A stretch of DNA of 64,000 bases from UBA3495 sp964629875 (GTDB lineage: Bacteria > Chloroflexota > Dehalococcoidia > Lucifugimonadales > UBA3495). Under the pieces are notes generated by a model that did no database searches, was not told the DNA's origin, and was given only the letters and a program-made list of their open reading frames with translations. A program made the translations under genes and the position numbers. This document shows, piece after piece, positions 53,224 through 62,208 of this stretch; the stretch's first letter is position 1; the number at the start of each line of letters is the position of its first letter. Location: NCBI GenBank assembly GCA_964629875.1, contig CAZVRK010000007.1:28615-92614 (forward strand), given 5' to 3'.

Positions 53224-55041
53224 TTATAGGTTTGTAATCTCTTCCATTAAATTAGTGAAAGGATCATCAGGTTTGACAACAGCATCTGCAACAGCTTGTC
53301 GCAGGTCAGACGGGTTATTAACTGGTGGTATACATATGTTTCCTATACAAACATGTGCTTTGGTAGATGTTGATGTGCTAACCAGTTTGAGATTAATGTT
53401 TGCTTGCGGTATTCGAGATATTTCTCTGATCAACTCCGTTGTCTCTTGGTTTTCACAGTGGCCTTCTATAGTAATCTCTACTGGATTATTAAGTAAGGTA
53501 TCTATACATAAACCATAGAACGCTGCATGTTCTCCATAGTTGCCATTTGTCTCTACAAACGCACTTAATGTGCGGTAAGCCATATCATAATAGTCATTAT
53601 TCCCAGTAGCATTATACAGTTTAATCAGGCTCTGGGCAGCGATTAAATTTTCAGGGAGATGCTTTTCTCGGATTCTTACGAAACCTATAGAATCAGCGTC
53701 TCGGACTCTATCGAAGAAAGCCCCTTTTTGTTCATCATAGAACATCTCAATCATTTGTTGTGCTACCTCGGCCGCTCGCTCTAGGTACAGTTCTGATGCA
53801 TCAGTGTATATTGCCGCATCTGCCAAGGCATTTAGAAGATATGCCCAGTCTGATAGTAGCCTATCGCTAGAACTCAGATGTGGACCTTGTGGTGAGTAAG
53901 CGTGGAACAAAGTGTTGTTCTTAGCCATCTCATCTAGCTTGTTTAGGATAGTAATGCCTATAGTGATTGCATCAGGCCTGCTAAGTTTCCATCCAGATTC
54001 GAGGAGCATCGATGCTGCTGCTGCACTTGAGTGGCTGTAACAATACGGATCAGGGGGGGGAGGACTTTCGTTCTTGCGGCTATCTTCGGATAGTCCGAAG
54101 TACTCAGAGTGAGCTCCTTGACTACCGCGAATCCCTATAGCTTCAGGATCGTATAAGTCTTCCAAGATGTAGTTCATGGTTGAGATAGCTGTTTCTAGAT
54201 ATGAATCTTTCCCTAGTAAACTGTATGCCTCTGTGTACACTTGAACTAAGCCGATATTATCTTCCAGCATTTTTTCATGTTGCACATTATTCCAATCCCT
54301 AGACCCTGAGTATCTGAAAAACCCTCTGCCGTGACGATCCATGATGCCGTCTGTAATCATATTATCGAGTGTCTTATCAAGCATGAGCATATAGAAAGGT
54401 TCCTGAGTTGTCCGATATAAATGGGAGACAAATTTCAGAATGGGGGCGCTGGGGAACTTCGGATTATCTCCGAATCCTCCGAAGATCGGATCATAGGTTC
54501 CCGCAGTTTTACGAGCGATCATATCAACTAGCTCTAGATTGATAGGGGATGTAGATTCTACTTTGGATACTTCTGATTGTCGCTGTCGTATTTGGTTGTT
54601 GCAATGGTCGTAAATCTCAGTTTTTTGATCTTTATACGCTCTCTGAATTTCACCAAGCATTGGGAGCAACTGATCTGGTGGGAGATAAGTTATACCTGCG
54701 ATAGAGCCGCCATGAGGAGTTAGGAAGACAGTTGAAGGCCATCCCCCCACATTGTATCTAGTATTTATGTCAGGTTGATGATCGTTGTCCACTCGCACAG
54801 GAATAAAGTTTTCGTTTACATATGCTGCTATTTCGGTATCCGCGTAAGTAGTGTCGTCCATAACGTGACACCAGTAACACCATACCGCGTGGATAGACAG
54901 TAGGACAGGCTTGTCCGCAGACTGAGCCTTTTTAAAACTGTCTTCTGACCATGGGAGCCAGTTTACATTTTCATTCAAATCTTGGATGTAGTCGTCCTTG
55001 TAGTTGGTCTGGCTGAGTGGCTGATATAAATACTGAGCCAT
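53224..55041 (-). CDS. YyaL/SSP411-family protein (thioredoxin-like DUF255 plus glycosidase-like barrel)
   Basis: About 605 residues. The amino-terminal thioredoxin-like domain reads WLPWSEDSFKKAQSADKPVLLSIHAVWCYWCHVMDDTTY, with the CxxC motif, followed by VDNDHQPDINTRYN and GGWPSTVFLTPHGG. The rest is an alpha/alpha-toroid resembling cellobiose epimerases and unsaturated glucuronyl hydrolases (GGFGDNPKFPSAPILKFV, HGRGFFRYSGSRDWNNVQHEKMLEDN). Function is unresolved in the family. I use ATG 55039-55041 because the first conserved stretch begins about 36 residues on; an upstream TTG (55110) would add 23 residues. aspS follows 49 bases downstream on the same strand. Confidence 0.85.
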   Translation of the reverse strand: MAQYLYQPLSQTNYKDDYIQDLNENVNWLPWSEDSFKKAQSADKPVLLSIHAVWCYWCHVMDDTTYADTEIAAYVNENFIPVRVDNDHQPDINTRYNVGGWPSTVFLTPHGGSIAGITYLPPDQLLPMLGEIQRAYKDQKTEIYDHCNNQIRQRQSEVSKVESTSPINLELVDMIARKTAGTYDPIFGGFGDNPKFPSAPILKFVSHLYRTTQEPFYMLMLDKTLDNMITDGIMDRHGRGFFRYSGSRDWNNVQHEKMLEDNIGLVQVYTEAYSLLGKDSYLETAISTMNYILEDLYDPEAIGIRGSQGAHSEYFGLSEDSRKNESPPPPDPYCYSHSSAAAASMLLESGWKLSRPDAITIGITILNKLDEMAKNNTLFHAYSPQGPHLSSSDRLLSDWAYLLNALADAAIYTDASELYLERAAEVAQQMIEMFYDEQKGAFFDRVRDADSIGFVRIREKHLPENLIAAQSLIKLYNATGNNDYYDMAYRTLSAFVETNGNYGEHAAFYGLCIDTLLNNPVEITIEGHCENQETTELIREISRIPQANINLKLVSTSTSTKAHVCIGNICIPPVNNPSDLRQAVADAVVKPDDPFTNLMEEITNL

Positions 55042-55225
55042 TATATTTGATACTGGAATAGCGTAGCCCAAACCAACATAAACACTAGCATAGCTAAATC
55101 TGCTTTTCAAACCGTGAATAATTATACAATTTCTGAAATAATGAGTAAAAAGAAACTATAATTAATTGTTGTACGGGTTGTTAAACACACCGGATTTATA
55201 AATAGGGGAAGTTATCTAAATAGAA

Positions 55226-56467
55226 ATGCATTTATATTTCAGACCAATCATAATCATACTTATATTTACAATTTTTACATTGGTTTCTCTTTCGTGTAGC
55301 GGTCAGTCACAAATAAGCGTTGGTGCCGTGAAAGACTCTGATACTACTAGTACTGGAAGCGGTGTAGGGATTAGTTCTCCTGATAGGGATCAGTTCAATG
55401 TAGCAGAGGTTGTTCCGACTCTGGATGCAGAGCTTATCGTCGCTGCTCAGGAAAAAGTTTTTGTTGACACTTATAAGAAGGTTGTTCCATCGATAGTTCA
55501 GATCAGAACTTCACGTAAAATTGATGATCCATTGCAATCTATGCCTTTTAACTTTGAAGGTCAACCTGATGATTTATTTCAGCGTAGTGGAGGTTCCGGA
55601 TTTGTCTGGGATGAACTAGGGCATATAGTGACTAACCATCACGTTGTAGTTGACGTGGACAGAGTGACAGTAATGTTTTATGACGGGACTGAATATGACG
55701 CGGAGTTATTGGGTAGTGATCCAGATTCCGACTTAGCCGTTTTGTCTGTTAATTATGTTGGTGAGATACCTAGCGCCGTAGCTATTGGGCATAGTGGAGA
55801 CGTGGATGTAGGCCAGATAGCTATAGCTATTGGTAGTCCCTTTGGACAGGATTTCAGTATTACCAGTGGAATAATTAGTGCTGTTGGAAGAACTATCAGG
55901 AGTGGTAATAGCCCATTTTCTATCCCTAAAGTACTACAGACAGACGCCCCGATTAATCCGGGTAATTCAGGTGGTCCTTTGTTAAATCGAGTTGGAGAAG
56001 TGGTAGGTGTAAACACTCAGATTATGAGCAGCACCGGAGCCAGTTCTGGGATAGGATTTGCCGTTCCTGTAGATGCGGCTAAACGGGTCATCCCAGAACT
56101 GATATCGAAGGGTACGTATAAGTACTCCTGGCTTGGTATAAGCGGGACATCCTTAACTCCAGATATTGTTAAGTTAATGGAGTTAGAGGAAAAAACTAAT
56201 GGGGCATTAGTAGTAGAAGTAATGCCTGATGGTCCTGCCGATCTAGGTGGACTACGACCGAGTGATACGGTGGTAACTGTGGAGGGCTTGGACTATCGGT
56301 TAGGTGGTGACATTATCGTTGGAGTCGATGGTACTGTCATAGTTGATATGGATCAACTTATCTCTTACTTGATTGAGAATACTCAAGCAAGCGATTCCGT
56401 TGATATTGAAGTTATAAGAGATGGTTTAATTGAAATAGTGACAGTTGTATTAGGTGAAAGACCCTAG
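55226..56467 (+). CDS. HtrA/Deg-type trypsin-like serine protease with PDZ domain
   Basis: The 413-residue protein starts with a hydrophobic signal (IIIILIFTIFTLVSLSC) ending in a Cys with an imperfect lipobox (SLSC), so it may be a lipoprotein processed by LspA, encoded in this window. The protease domain has the triad His in TNHHVV, Asp in DSDLAVL, and Ser in GNSGGPL. A carboxy-terminal PDZ domain begins around KLMELEEKTNGALVVEVMPDGPADLGGL. It degrades or refolds damaged envelope proteins. The family normally has one or two PDZ domains; here one. Confidence 0.92.
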   Translation: MHLYFRPIIIILIFTIFTLVSLSCSGQSQISVGAVKDSDTTSTGSGVGISSPDRDQFNVAEVVPTLDAELIVAAQEKVFVDTYKKVVPSIVQIRTSRKIDDPLQSMPFNFEGQPDDLFQRSGGSGFVWDELGHIVTNHHVVVDVDRVTVMFYDGTEYDAELLGSDPDSDLAVLSVNYVGEIPSAVAIGHSGDVDVGQIAIAIGSPFGQDFSITSGIISAVGRTIRSGNSPFSIPKVLQTDAPINPGNSGGPLLNRVGEVVGVNTQIMSSTGASSGIGFAVPVDAAKRVIPELISKGTYKYSWLGISGTSLTPDIVKLMELEEKTNGALVVEVMPDGPADLGGLRPSDTVVTVEGLDYRLGGDIIVGVDGTVIVDMDQLISYLIENTQASDSVDIEVIRDGLIEIVTVVLGERP

Positions 56468-56514
56468 ATTATTATGGCTACACATAAACGATCCAATGGT
56501 CTCTATACACGCAA

Positions 56515-57507
56515 CTATAAATTTAATAATTCTTGTAAATTCTGGAACAGTATCCGGTCTTTTTCTTCCCTAGACAGAGAGGCCAAGCTTTCAATCCACC
56601 CTGATGGAGATGGATCCCAAGAAACGAATGGCCAGTCGCTTCCTAGCACCACTTTGTCAGGTCCAACCTGATCTATCAAGAACCTCAGTGTGGCTTCGTT
56701 CATGGTTATACAATCGTAATATAACTTGCTCTGGTATGAGCTAGGCGGATTGCTGATAATATGAGAGCCACGTCTCTCTCTCCAGCCCCTATCTATACGA
56801 TTCATTAGGAAACACGCGGGTCCACCACCATGCGCTATGCAAATTTTTAAATCTGGAAACTTATCAAGTATTCCACTGCAGATTATCGTAGCGGTGATTA
56901 TGGCATCATCTAAGGGGACGCCTACACTGTTTGGCAACGAATAACGGTCAATACGGTCTGCTAGAAAATTATGTTGTGGCTGAGGATGATAAAATAGGAT
57001 CGCTCCAAGAGATTCTGCTGCTTCGAAGAACGGCAAAAACTCCGGTTCGTCCCAGTTTTTGCCGTTGATTAGTGTATCTACCTCAGCTCCCTTGAGCCCA
57101 AGATGGTTAACAGCCCTATCGAGTTCTTTAATAGATGAAGGAATGTCTTGTAGAGGTAGAGTGCATAGCCCTGAGAATCTATCTGGCCATCGTTTTACCA
57201 TTCCGGATATCTCGTCATTAACCTCTTTGGATTGCGCTATTCCCGCTTCTACAGGCAAATGATACCCGAGAATCTGTGTATGTATGGAAACAACTTGCAT
57301 ATCAGTATTTTGTGCATCCATATCTTCAATGCGGCCTTCTGGAGTAAGCTTAACTTTCGGTGCGATTCTACCTATCTTGCCTTCCTTAATAAAGAGTTCT
57401 GTTTTATCGGGTGTGTTGTAACGTATCCCGTACCACTCGTTGCCTGCGTCTAATGTTCTCCACATCGCTTGTGGGACGAGATGAGCATGTATATCTATAC
57501 TATTCAT
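56515..57507 (-). CDS. Amidohydrolase-2 (ACMSD-like) family protein
   Basis: The 330-residue TIM-barrel protein has metal ligands IDIHAHL (HxH), a later FYHPQPQHN, KICIAHGGG and the final LGSDWPF Asp. This is the amidohydrolase-related (decarboxylase/hydratase) group, which includes ACMSD, 4-oxalomesaconate hydratase and 2-hydroxy-aromatic decarboxylases. It has no N-acyl hydrolase-type features. It is the last gene of the minus-strand run with the two-domain CoA-transferases and PrpD-like protein, 23 bases behind the former, so it likely decarboxylates or hydrates an intermediate of that pathway. Confidence 0.87.
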   Translation of the reverse strand: MNSIDIHAHLVPQAMWRTLDAGNEWYGIRYNTPDKTELFIKEGKIGRIAPKVKLTPEGRIEDMDAQNTDMQVVSIHTQILGYHLPVEAGIAQSKEVNDEISGMVKRWPDRFSGLCTLPLQDIPSSIKELDRAVNHLGLKGAEVDTLINGKNWDEPEFLPFFEAAESLGAILFYHPQPQHNFLADRIDRYSLPNSVGVPLDDAIITATIICSGILDKFPDLKICIAHGGGPACFLMNRIDRGWRERRGSHIISNPPSSYQSKLYYDCITMNEATLRFLIDQVGPDKVVLGSDWPFVSWDPSPSGWIESLASLSREEKDRILFQNLQELLNL

Positions 57508-57530
57508 ATAAACCTCTTGTGGGACTCTAT

Positions 57531-59852
57531 CTAGAACCTTGCTTCGACCCCTTCTGTCACAATGACGCCTGAATTAATTAGGTGCGGTAGTTCTTCTGTC
57601 ATGTGGTAATCTCGCATAATTTCAGCTGCATTAGAACCGGGTCGTTGTGCGGGTATACCAGGTTCTACGGGAGTCATAGATAATCTCGGGGATGGTCCTG
57701 ATGTAGTGACTAGGCCTATATCCCCATGATCCCTTGTTAGGGTCAATCCATGCGATACTGCCCATGGATGAGACATTATGTCTCCAACGCTATTTAGAAC
57801 TTCATGGGCACCTACGCCTATCTCACTTAACTTTTCTACCCAATAAGATACTGGTCTGGTAAAGAACCGGCCTTCCAACTTGTTTTCCAGGCTATCAATA
57901 TCGTCACTTAATTCTAGGAAATTAGACATAGCCAAAATGTCTTCTTCCTTGGCGCCCAAGAAAAACCATCCATCCTGAGCTTGATATGCCCTATGAACTA
58001 GAGATGATCCTATAGCATCAGGACCGCTAGGCTCATCCCAAATTTTGCCTTCATAAACTTGTAAGAATTGGGACTGAAGAGTGCTGGCTGTGTATGCTAG
58101 TGATGAGTCTACGTGTTGTCCTTCTCCAGTACGTTCACGGTGCAGCAATGCGAGAGCCACTCCGTAAGCGCCCATGAACCCTGTCCCGTAATCATTAACT
58201 GGATTTGCTTGGGAACCGGGTTTTCCATCACCACCTGATCTTCTCATCATTCCGGTTGCTGCTTGGGCTATGCTTTCGTGGCCGGTGAGTTTTGCCCATG
58301 GGCCGGTCTGGCCGTATGCGTTGAGAGATGCGTAAATAATGTCTGGCTTAACCTTTTTTAAATCTTCATATCCAAGACCTAATTTATCTAATGAGCCTAG
58401 CCGGTAATTCTGGGCTACGACATCCGAATTCTTTACCATATTTATAAATGTTTGTTTGCCGTCATCAGATTTCAGGTCTAGCAATAAGCTTCTCTTGCCC
58501 CTGTTGATATCGTAATGCCTTTCGATGTGATTCCCTCGGTAGGGATTATCTATTTTAACGACGTCCGCACCATATTCTGCTAGTGTTCTACCCATAGTAG
58601 GTCCGGATAATACAATGCAAAGATCAAGAACTTTTATGCCTTGCAGGGCTTTGGTTACTAGTTGATTGGGATTAGCGTTTGTAGGTTGCTTTGGTTTAAG
58701 TTCAGATAAGATCTGAGTTCTATGTTGATTGGGCTTAGGAGCAGGTGATTTCACGATTCCGGGAGTCAGAGACATCCGTACGTTGAGACCTGGTTGTAGC
58801 ATTTCTCCATAATTAGGATCAGTGATCTTTATAGCCGCTTCCGATAACCTAGCCTGATCTGAGCGTAGCCATTCTTCCCCTGTTAAACAAATTGCTGCTT
58901 CGCTACCAGCGTCAGCTATTAATTGTTCCCACTCTAGGGATGTCCTGCTCGCAAACAATTGACGGGCACGTGTTTTCAGTTGCTCTTTAGTTCTTTCATC
59001 CAGCTCTTGGGCTCGGTTAGTCCATTCTTCTCCCCATGAGGTTACGTCTGCAGCGTCTAAGAAATCGTTCCAATTTTTGTTGCTGGTCCCGACAAATCGC
59101 AGCCAGCGCCCGTCTTTGCATTGATACGTGTCTGTCCAGCTATTTCTTACCGAGGATACCCATTGCTGTTGATAATCTTGCTTCGGGTTAGCGCCAGTTT
59201 GGTTATTGGATTGATTATGTATTTTGGCTCCAAACACGCCGATTGATTGGAACATACTGTCAAAAAGCGGTACCTCTATACGTTGACCCAAGTTACCTTT
59301 CTCACGGGCGTTCAATGCCATGGTTATCGCTGTTGCCGACTGAAACGCGCCGTATACTGAAGCTACAGGTATAGCTGTGTATTTAGGTTGATTAGTATCT
59401 AAATCAGCTGCTGCGGCAGCAAGATTACTGGTTCTATAGGTAGCGGTAGCAGCGCCAATAATACCTTCGTAAGCTGGCATGCTGGCTCTTGGGTCATCTG
59501 ATGCGAATCCTGGTATGGAACAGTAAATGAGGCTCGGATTGGAGTCAGTCATGGCTACTGGACCTAACCCTAGTCTATCCATAACACCCGGTCTAAAGTT
59601 CTCAATGACTACATCAGCAGATTGAATAAGTTCTCTAGCGGTATCTAGATCAGAAGAAGACTTCAGGTCAAGTAGAATACTGCGTTTGCCCCTGTTCCAA
59701 GTAGCATTTGCCGGGGTATCCCACCTTGGCCCACCTGGAGGGTCTACTTTAATGACGTCAGCCCCCTGGTCAGCGAGAAGCATCCCAGTTAATGGACCAG
59801 CAATATAGTGGCCGAAATCAATGACTCTAATATGTTCTAATGCGCTCGCCAT
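57531..59852 (-). CDS. Two-domain (fused) family III CoA-transferase, copy A
   Basis: The 773-residue protein has two complete CaiB/BaiF domains (about 1-370 and 388-773). The first starts IRVIDFGHYIAGPLTGMLLADQGADVIKVDPP; the second starts IKVLDLCIVLSGPTMGRTLAEYGADVVKIDNP. The second keeps the Asp segment (NPVNDYGTG); in the first it is VASVYGA, lacking the Asp. This fits an intramolecular pseudo-dimer with one active half. The 5' 614 bases are identical to copy B just upstream. ATG follows AAAGGA. Same operon as copy B, amidohydrolase and PrpD-like protein. Substrate unknown. Confidence 0.88.
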   Translation of the reverse strand: MASALEHIRVIDFGHYIAGPLTGMLLADQGADVIKVDPPGGPRWDTPANATWNRGKRSILLDLKSSSDLDTARELIQSADVVIENFRPGVMDRLGLGPVAMTDSNPSLIYCSIPGFASDDPRASMPAYEGIIGAATATYRTSNLAAAAADLDTNQPKYTAIPVASVYGAFQSATAITMALNAREKGNLGQRIEVPLFDSMFQSIGVFGAKIHNQSNNQTGANPKQDYQQQWVSSVRNSWTDTYQCKDGRWLRFVGTSNKNWNDFLDAADVTSWGEEWTNRAQELDERTKEQLKTRARQLFASRTSLEWEQLIADAGSEAAICLTGEEWLRSDQARLSEAAIKITDPNYGEMLQPGLNVRMSLTPGIVKSPAPKPNQHRTQILSELKPKQPTNANPNQLVTKALQGIKVLDLCIVLSGPTMGRTLAEYGADVVKIDNPYRGNHIERHYDINRGKRSLLLDLKSDDGKQTFINMVKNSDVVAQNYRLGSLDKLGLGYEDLKKVKPDIIYASLNAYGQTGPWAKLTGHESIAQAATGMMRRSGGDGKPGSQANPVNDYGTGFMGAYGVALALLHRERTGEGQHVDSSLAYTASTLQSQFLQVYEGKIWDEPSGPDAIGSSLVHRAYQAQDGWFFLGAKEEDILAMSNFLELSDDIDSLENKLEGRFFTRPVSYWVEKLSEIGVGAHEVLNSVGDIMSHPWAVSHGLTLTRDHGDIGLVTTSGPSPRLSMTPVEPGIPAQRPGSNAAEIMRDYHMTEELPHLINSGVIVTEGVEARF
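59239..59852 (-). repeat. 614-bp exact repeat, copy within CoA-transferase A
   Basis: Bases 59239-59852 are identical, base for base, to 61569-62182 (offset 2330, same orientation). Identity begins abruptly inside the gene and ends at the first two bases of the start codon's complement on the 5' side; beyond it the sequences diverge. Confidence 0.97.
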
Positions 59853-59884
59853 GCAATAAATCCTTTTGGTATTTTTGTGTCTAA

Positions 59885-62182
59885 TTATCCTGCTCGTACA
59901 CCATCAGTCAAAATGATCCCATTATCTACCAGTCTTTGGAACTCATCTCCGAGGCTGTGGTCATTTAATATGCTTTGAGCGTCGGAACCCGGTTTGGGTG
60001 CAGGTCTTCCTGGAGCAACAGGTGTCCGAGACAATCTGGGAGATGGGCCGCAAGTAGTAGTCATGCCTATGTCGTCATGTTCTCTTGTAAGGCTAAGTCC
60101 ATGAGAAGTTACCCAGGGATCTTCCATTAGTTCCCTTACTTCTGTTACGACCTTTTGGGCTCCTATACCGTTGTTTGATAGTTGGCTGACCCAATTATCT
60201 ACAGTGTTGCTTAAGAACCGTTCTTCTAGCGAAGACTCCAATCCATCATCCGAAAGTGTCTGGATATCGGACAAACCTGATATCTGTGACATGTTGTATA
60301 TGTCCGATTCACGAGCTCCTAAGAAGAACCAGCCATCTTTGGCCTGATACGCTCTGTGCAGTGGCGAAGAACCGAGGCAATCTTGGCCATGCGGCTCATT
60401 CCATTTCTTGCCTTCGTAGATCTGCATAAAGGGAGATTGCAAAGTCATTGCTGTATAGGCTAGAGCTGCATCTATGTGTTGTCCTTGCCCTGTTCTTTGT
60501 CTATGCAATAGTGCCAGTGCAACCCCGTAAGCACCCATGAATCCGGTTCCGTAGTCGTTTATTGGATTTGGCTGAGAAGTGGGCTTTCCTGTTCCTCCAA
60601 ATCTTCGGGTCATTCCGGCGGTAGCTTGGGCAAACCCTTCATGGCCGGGTCTTCCAGCCCATGGGCCAATATGACCATAGGCGTTGAGGGATGCGTATAT
60701 CAGGTCTGGTTTGTATTTCTTTAGATCCTCATAACCTAGCCCCAGTTTTTGTAGAGATCCTGCACGATAATTCTGAGCAACCACATCGGTATCCTCAAGC
60801 ATCTTTAGGAATATTTCTCTACCTTCGTCGGTCTTCAAATCCAGCAGTAAGCTTCGCTTGCCCCGATTTATGTCATTATGCCGTGCAATAGTAGATCCTC
60901 GTTGAGGATTGTCTATTTTAATCACGTTGGCCCCGTACTCAGAAAGGGTTCGCCCCATCGTCGGCCCCGCTAATATGATGCACAAATCCAAAACTTTTAC
61001 ACCTTCAAGGGCTTTACTCATCATCTGATCTATCGGAGTCTCCCTACGATTAGTAGCCAGTTTTAATTCTTCTAGAATGTCGGACTTGTGTTGATCTGGC
61101 AACGGGGCAGGGCTGCCGATATTACCAGGAGTTTCTGATAAACGTACATTTATTCCTGGCTGCAGCATTTTGCCTAAATTGGGGTCATGCACTTCAACAG
61201 CCATTTGCGCTTCTATAGCGTGAGGATGGTTAAACCATTCTTCACTAGTTCTGCATACTGCACCTTCGCTACCCGCTTCGGCAATCAAATCTTCCCATTC
61301 TTGAGCTGTTCGGGTTAGAAATAGCTCATCAATGCGAGATTTAGCTAAAGATGCGAATTCTTTATCAGATATTGATTTTTCGAAGTCAGTTAGCCCTTCT
61401 AAGTCCCATGAAGTGATTCCGGCTAGCTCAACAAACTTTCTGAAATTCTGATTCCCTGGGCCACCGAATCTGACCCATGTGTCATTTTTGCATTTGTAGA
61501 TCCCGCCCCATAGTTCTTGTAATTTTGGTTCAGAAGGTTTCGCAGAGTGTACGGTTACCCCAAATCTACCGATTGATTGGAACATACTGTCAAAAAGCGG
61601 TACCTCTATACGTTGACCCAAGTTACCTTTCTCACGGGCGTTCAATGCCATGGTTATCGCTGTTGCCGACTGAAACGCGCCGTATACTGAAGCTACAGGT
61701 ATAGCTGTGTATTTAGGTTGATTAGTATCTAAATCAGCTGCTGCGGCAGCAAGATTACTGGTTCTATAGGTAGCGGTAGCAGCGCCAATAATACCTTCGT
61801 AAGCTGGCATGCTGGCTCTTGGGTCATCTGATGCGAATCCTGGTATGGAACAGTAAATGAGGCTCGGATTGGAGTCAGTCATGGCTACTGGACCTAACCC
61901 TAGTCTATCCATAACACCCGGTCTAAAGTTCTCAATGACTACATCAGCAGATTGAATAAGTTCTCTAGCGGTATCTAGATCAGAAGAAGACTTCAGGTCA
62001 AGTAGAATACTGCGTTTGCCCCTGTTCCAAGTAGCATTTGCCGGGGTATCCCACCTTGGCCCACCTGGAGGGTCTACTTTAATGACGTCAGCCCCCTGGT
62101 CAGCGAGAAGCATCCCAGTTAATGGACCAGCAATATAGTGGCCGAAATCAATGACTCTAATATGTTCTAATGCGCTCGCCAT
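59885..62182 (-). CDS. Two-domain (fused) family III CoA-transferase, copy B
   Basis: A 765-residue tandem paralogue of copy A. The first 204 residues are identical to it (and identical at DNA level); the rest is clearly related but diverged. The second domain starts VKVLDLCIILAGPTMGRTL and keeps the catalytic Asp in NPINDYGTG; the first has VASVYGA in its place. ATG 62182 follows GAGGGGG with a three-base spacer; an in-frame TTG at 62194 is the alternative. It lies 26 bases after the PrpD-like gene and 32 bases before copy A. The divergent middle section (about 205-370) may set a different substrate preference. Confidence 0.88.
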   Translation of the reverse strand: MASALEHIRVIDFGHYIAGPLTGMLLADQGADVIKVDPPGGPRWDTPANATWNRGKRSILLDLKSSSDLDTARELIQSADVVIENFRPGVMDRLGLGPVAMTDSNPSLIYCSIPGFASDDPRASMPAYEGIIGAATATYRTSNLAAAAADLDTNQPKYTAIPVASVYGAFQSATAITMALNAREKGNLGQRIEVPLFDSMFQSIGRFGVTVHSAKPSEPKLQELWGGIYKCKNDTWVRFGGPGNQNFRKFVELAGITSWDLEGLTDFEKSISDKEFASLAKSRIDELFLTRTAQEWEDLIAEAGSEGAVCRTSEEWFNHPHAIEAQMAVEVHDPNLGKMLQPGINVRLSETPGNIGSPAPLPDQHKSDILEELKLATNRRETPIDQMMSKALEGVKVLDLCIILAGPTMGRTLSEYGANVIKIDNPQRGSTIARHNDINRGKRSLLLDLKTDEGREIFLKMLEDTDVVAQNYRAGSLQKLGLGYEDLKKYKPDLIYASLNAYGHIGPWAGRPGHEGFAQATAGMTRRFGGTGKPTSQPNPINDYGTGFMGAYGVALALLHRQRTGQGQHIDAALAYTAMTLQSPFMQIYEGKKWNEPHGQDCLGSSPLHRAYQAKDGWFFLGARESDIYNMSQISGLSDIQTLSDDGLESSLEERFLSNTVDNWVSQLSNNGIGAQKVVTEVRELMEDPWVTSHGLSLTREHDDIGMTTTCGPSPRLSRTPVAPGRPAPKPGSDAQSILNDHSLGDEFQRLVDNGIILTDGVRAG
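61569..62182 (-). repeat. 614-bp exact repeat, copy within CoA-transferase B
   Basis: Identical to 59239-59852 (see that entry). No transposase or terminal inverted repeats accompany it, so gene conversion, a recent partial duplication, or an assembly error are the explanations to weigh. Confidence 0.97.
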
Positions 62183-62208
62183 AGTCCCCCTCAAAATCGA
62201 TAAATTTC

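Noticed and set aside
57531..62182. The 614-bp repeat as an insertion sequence
   Set aside because: It lies wholly inside coding sequence of a CoA-transferase domain, without transposase, terminal inverted repeats or target-site duplication.
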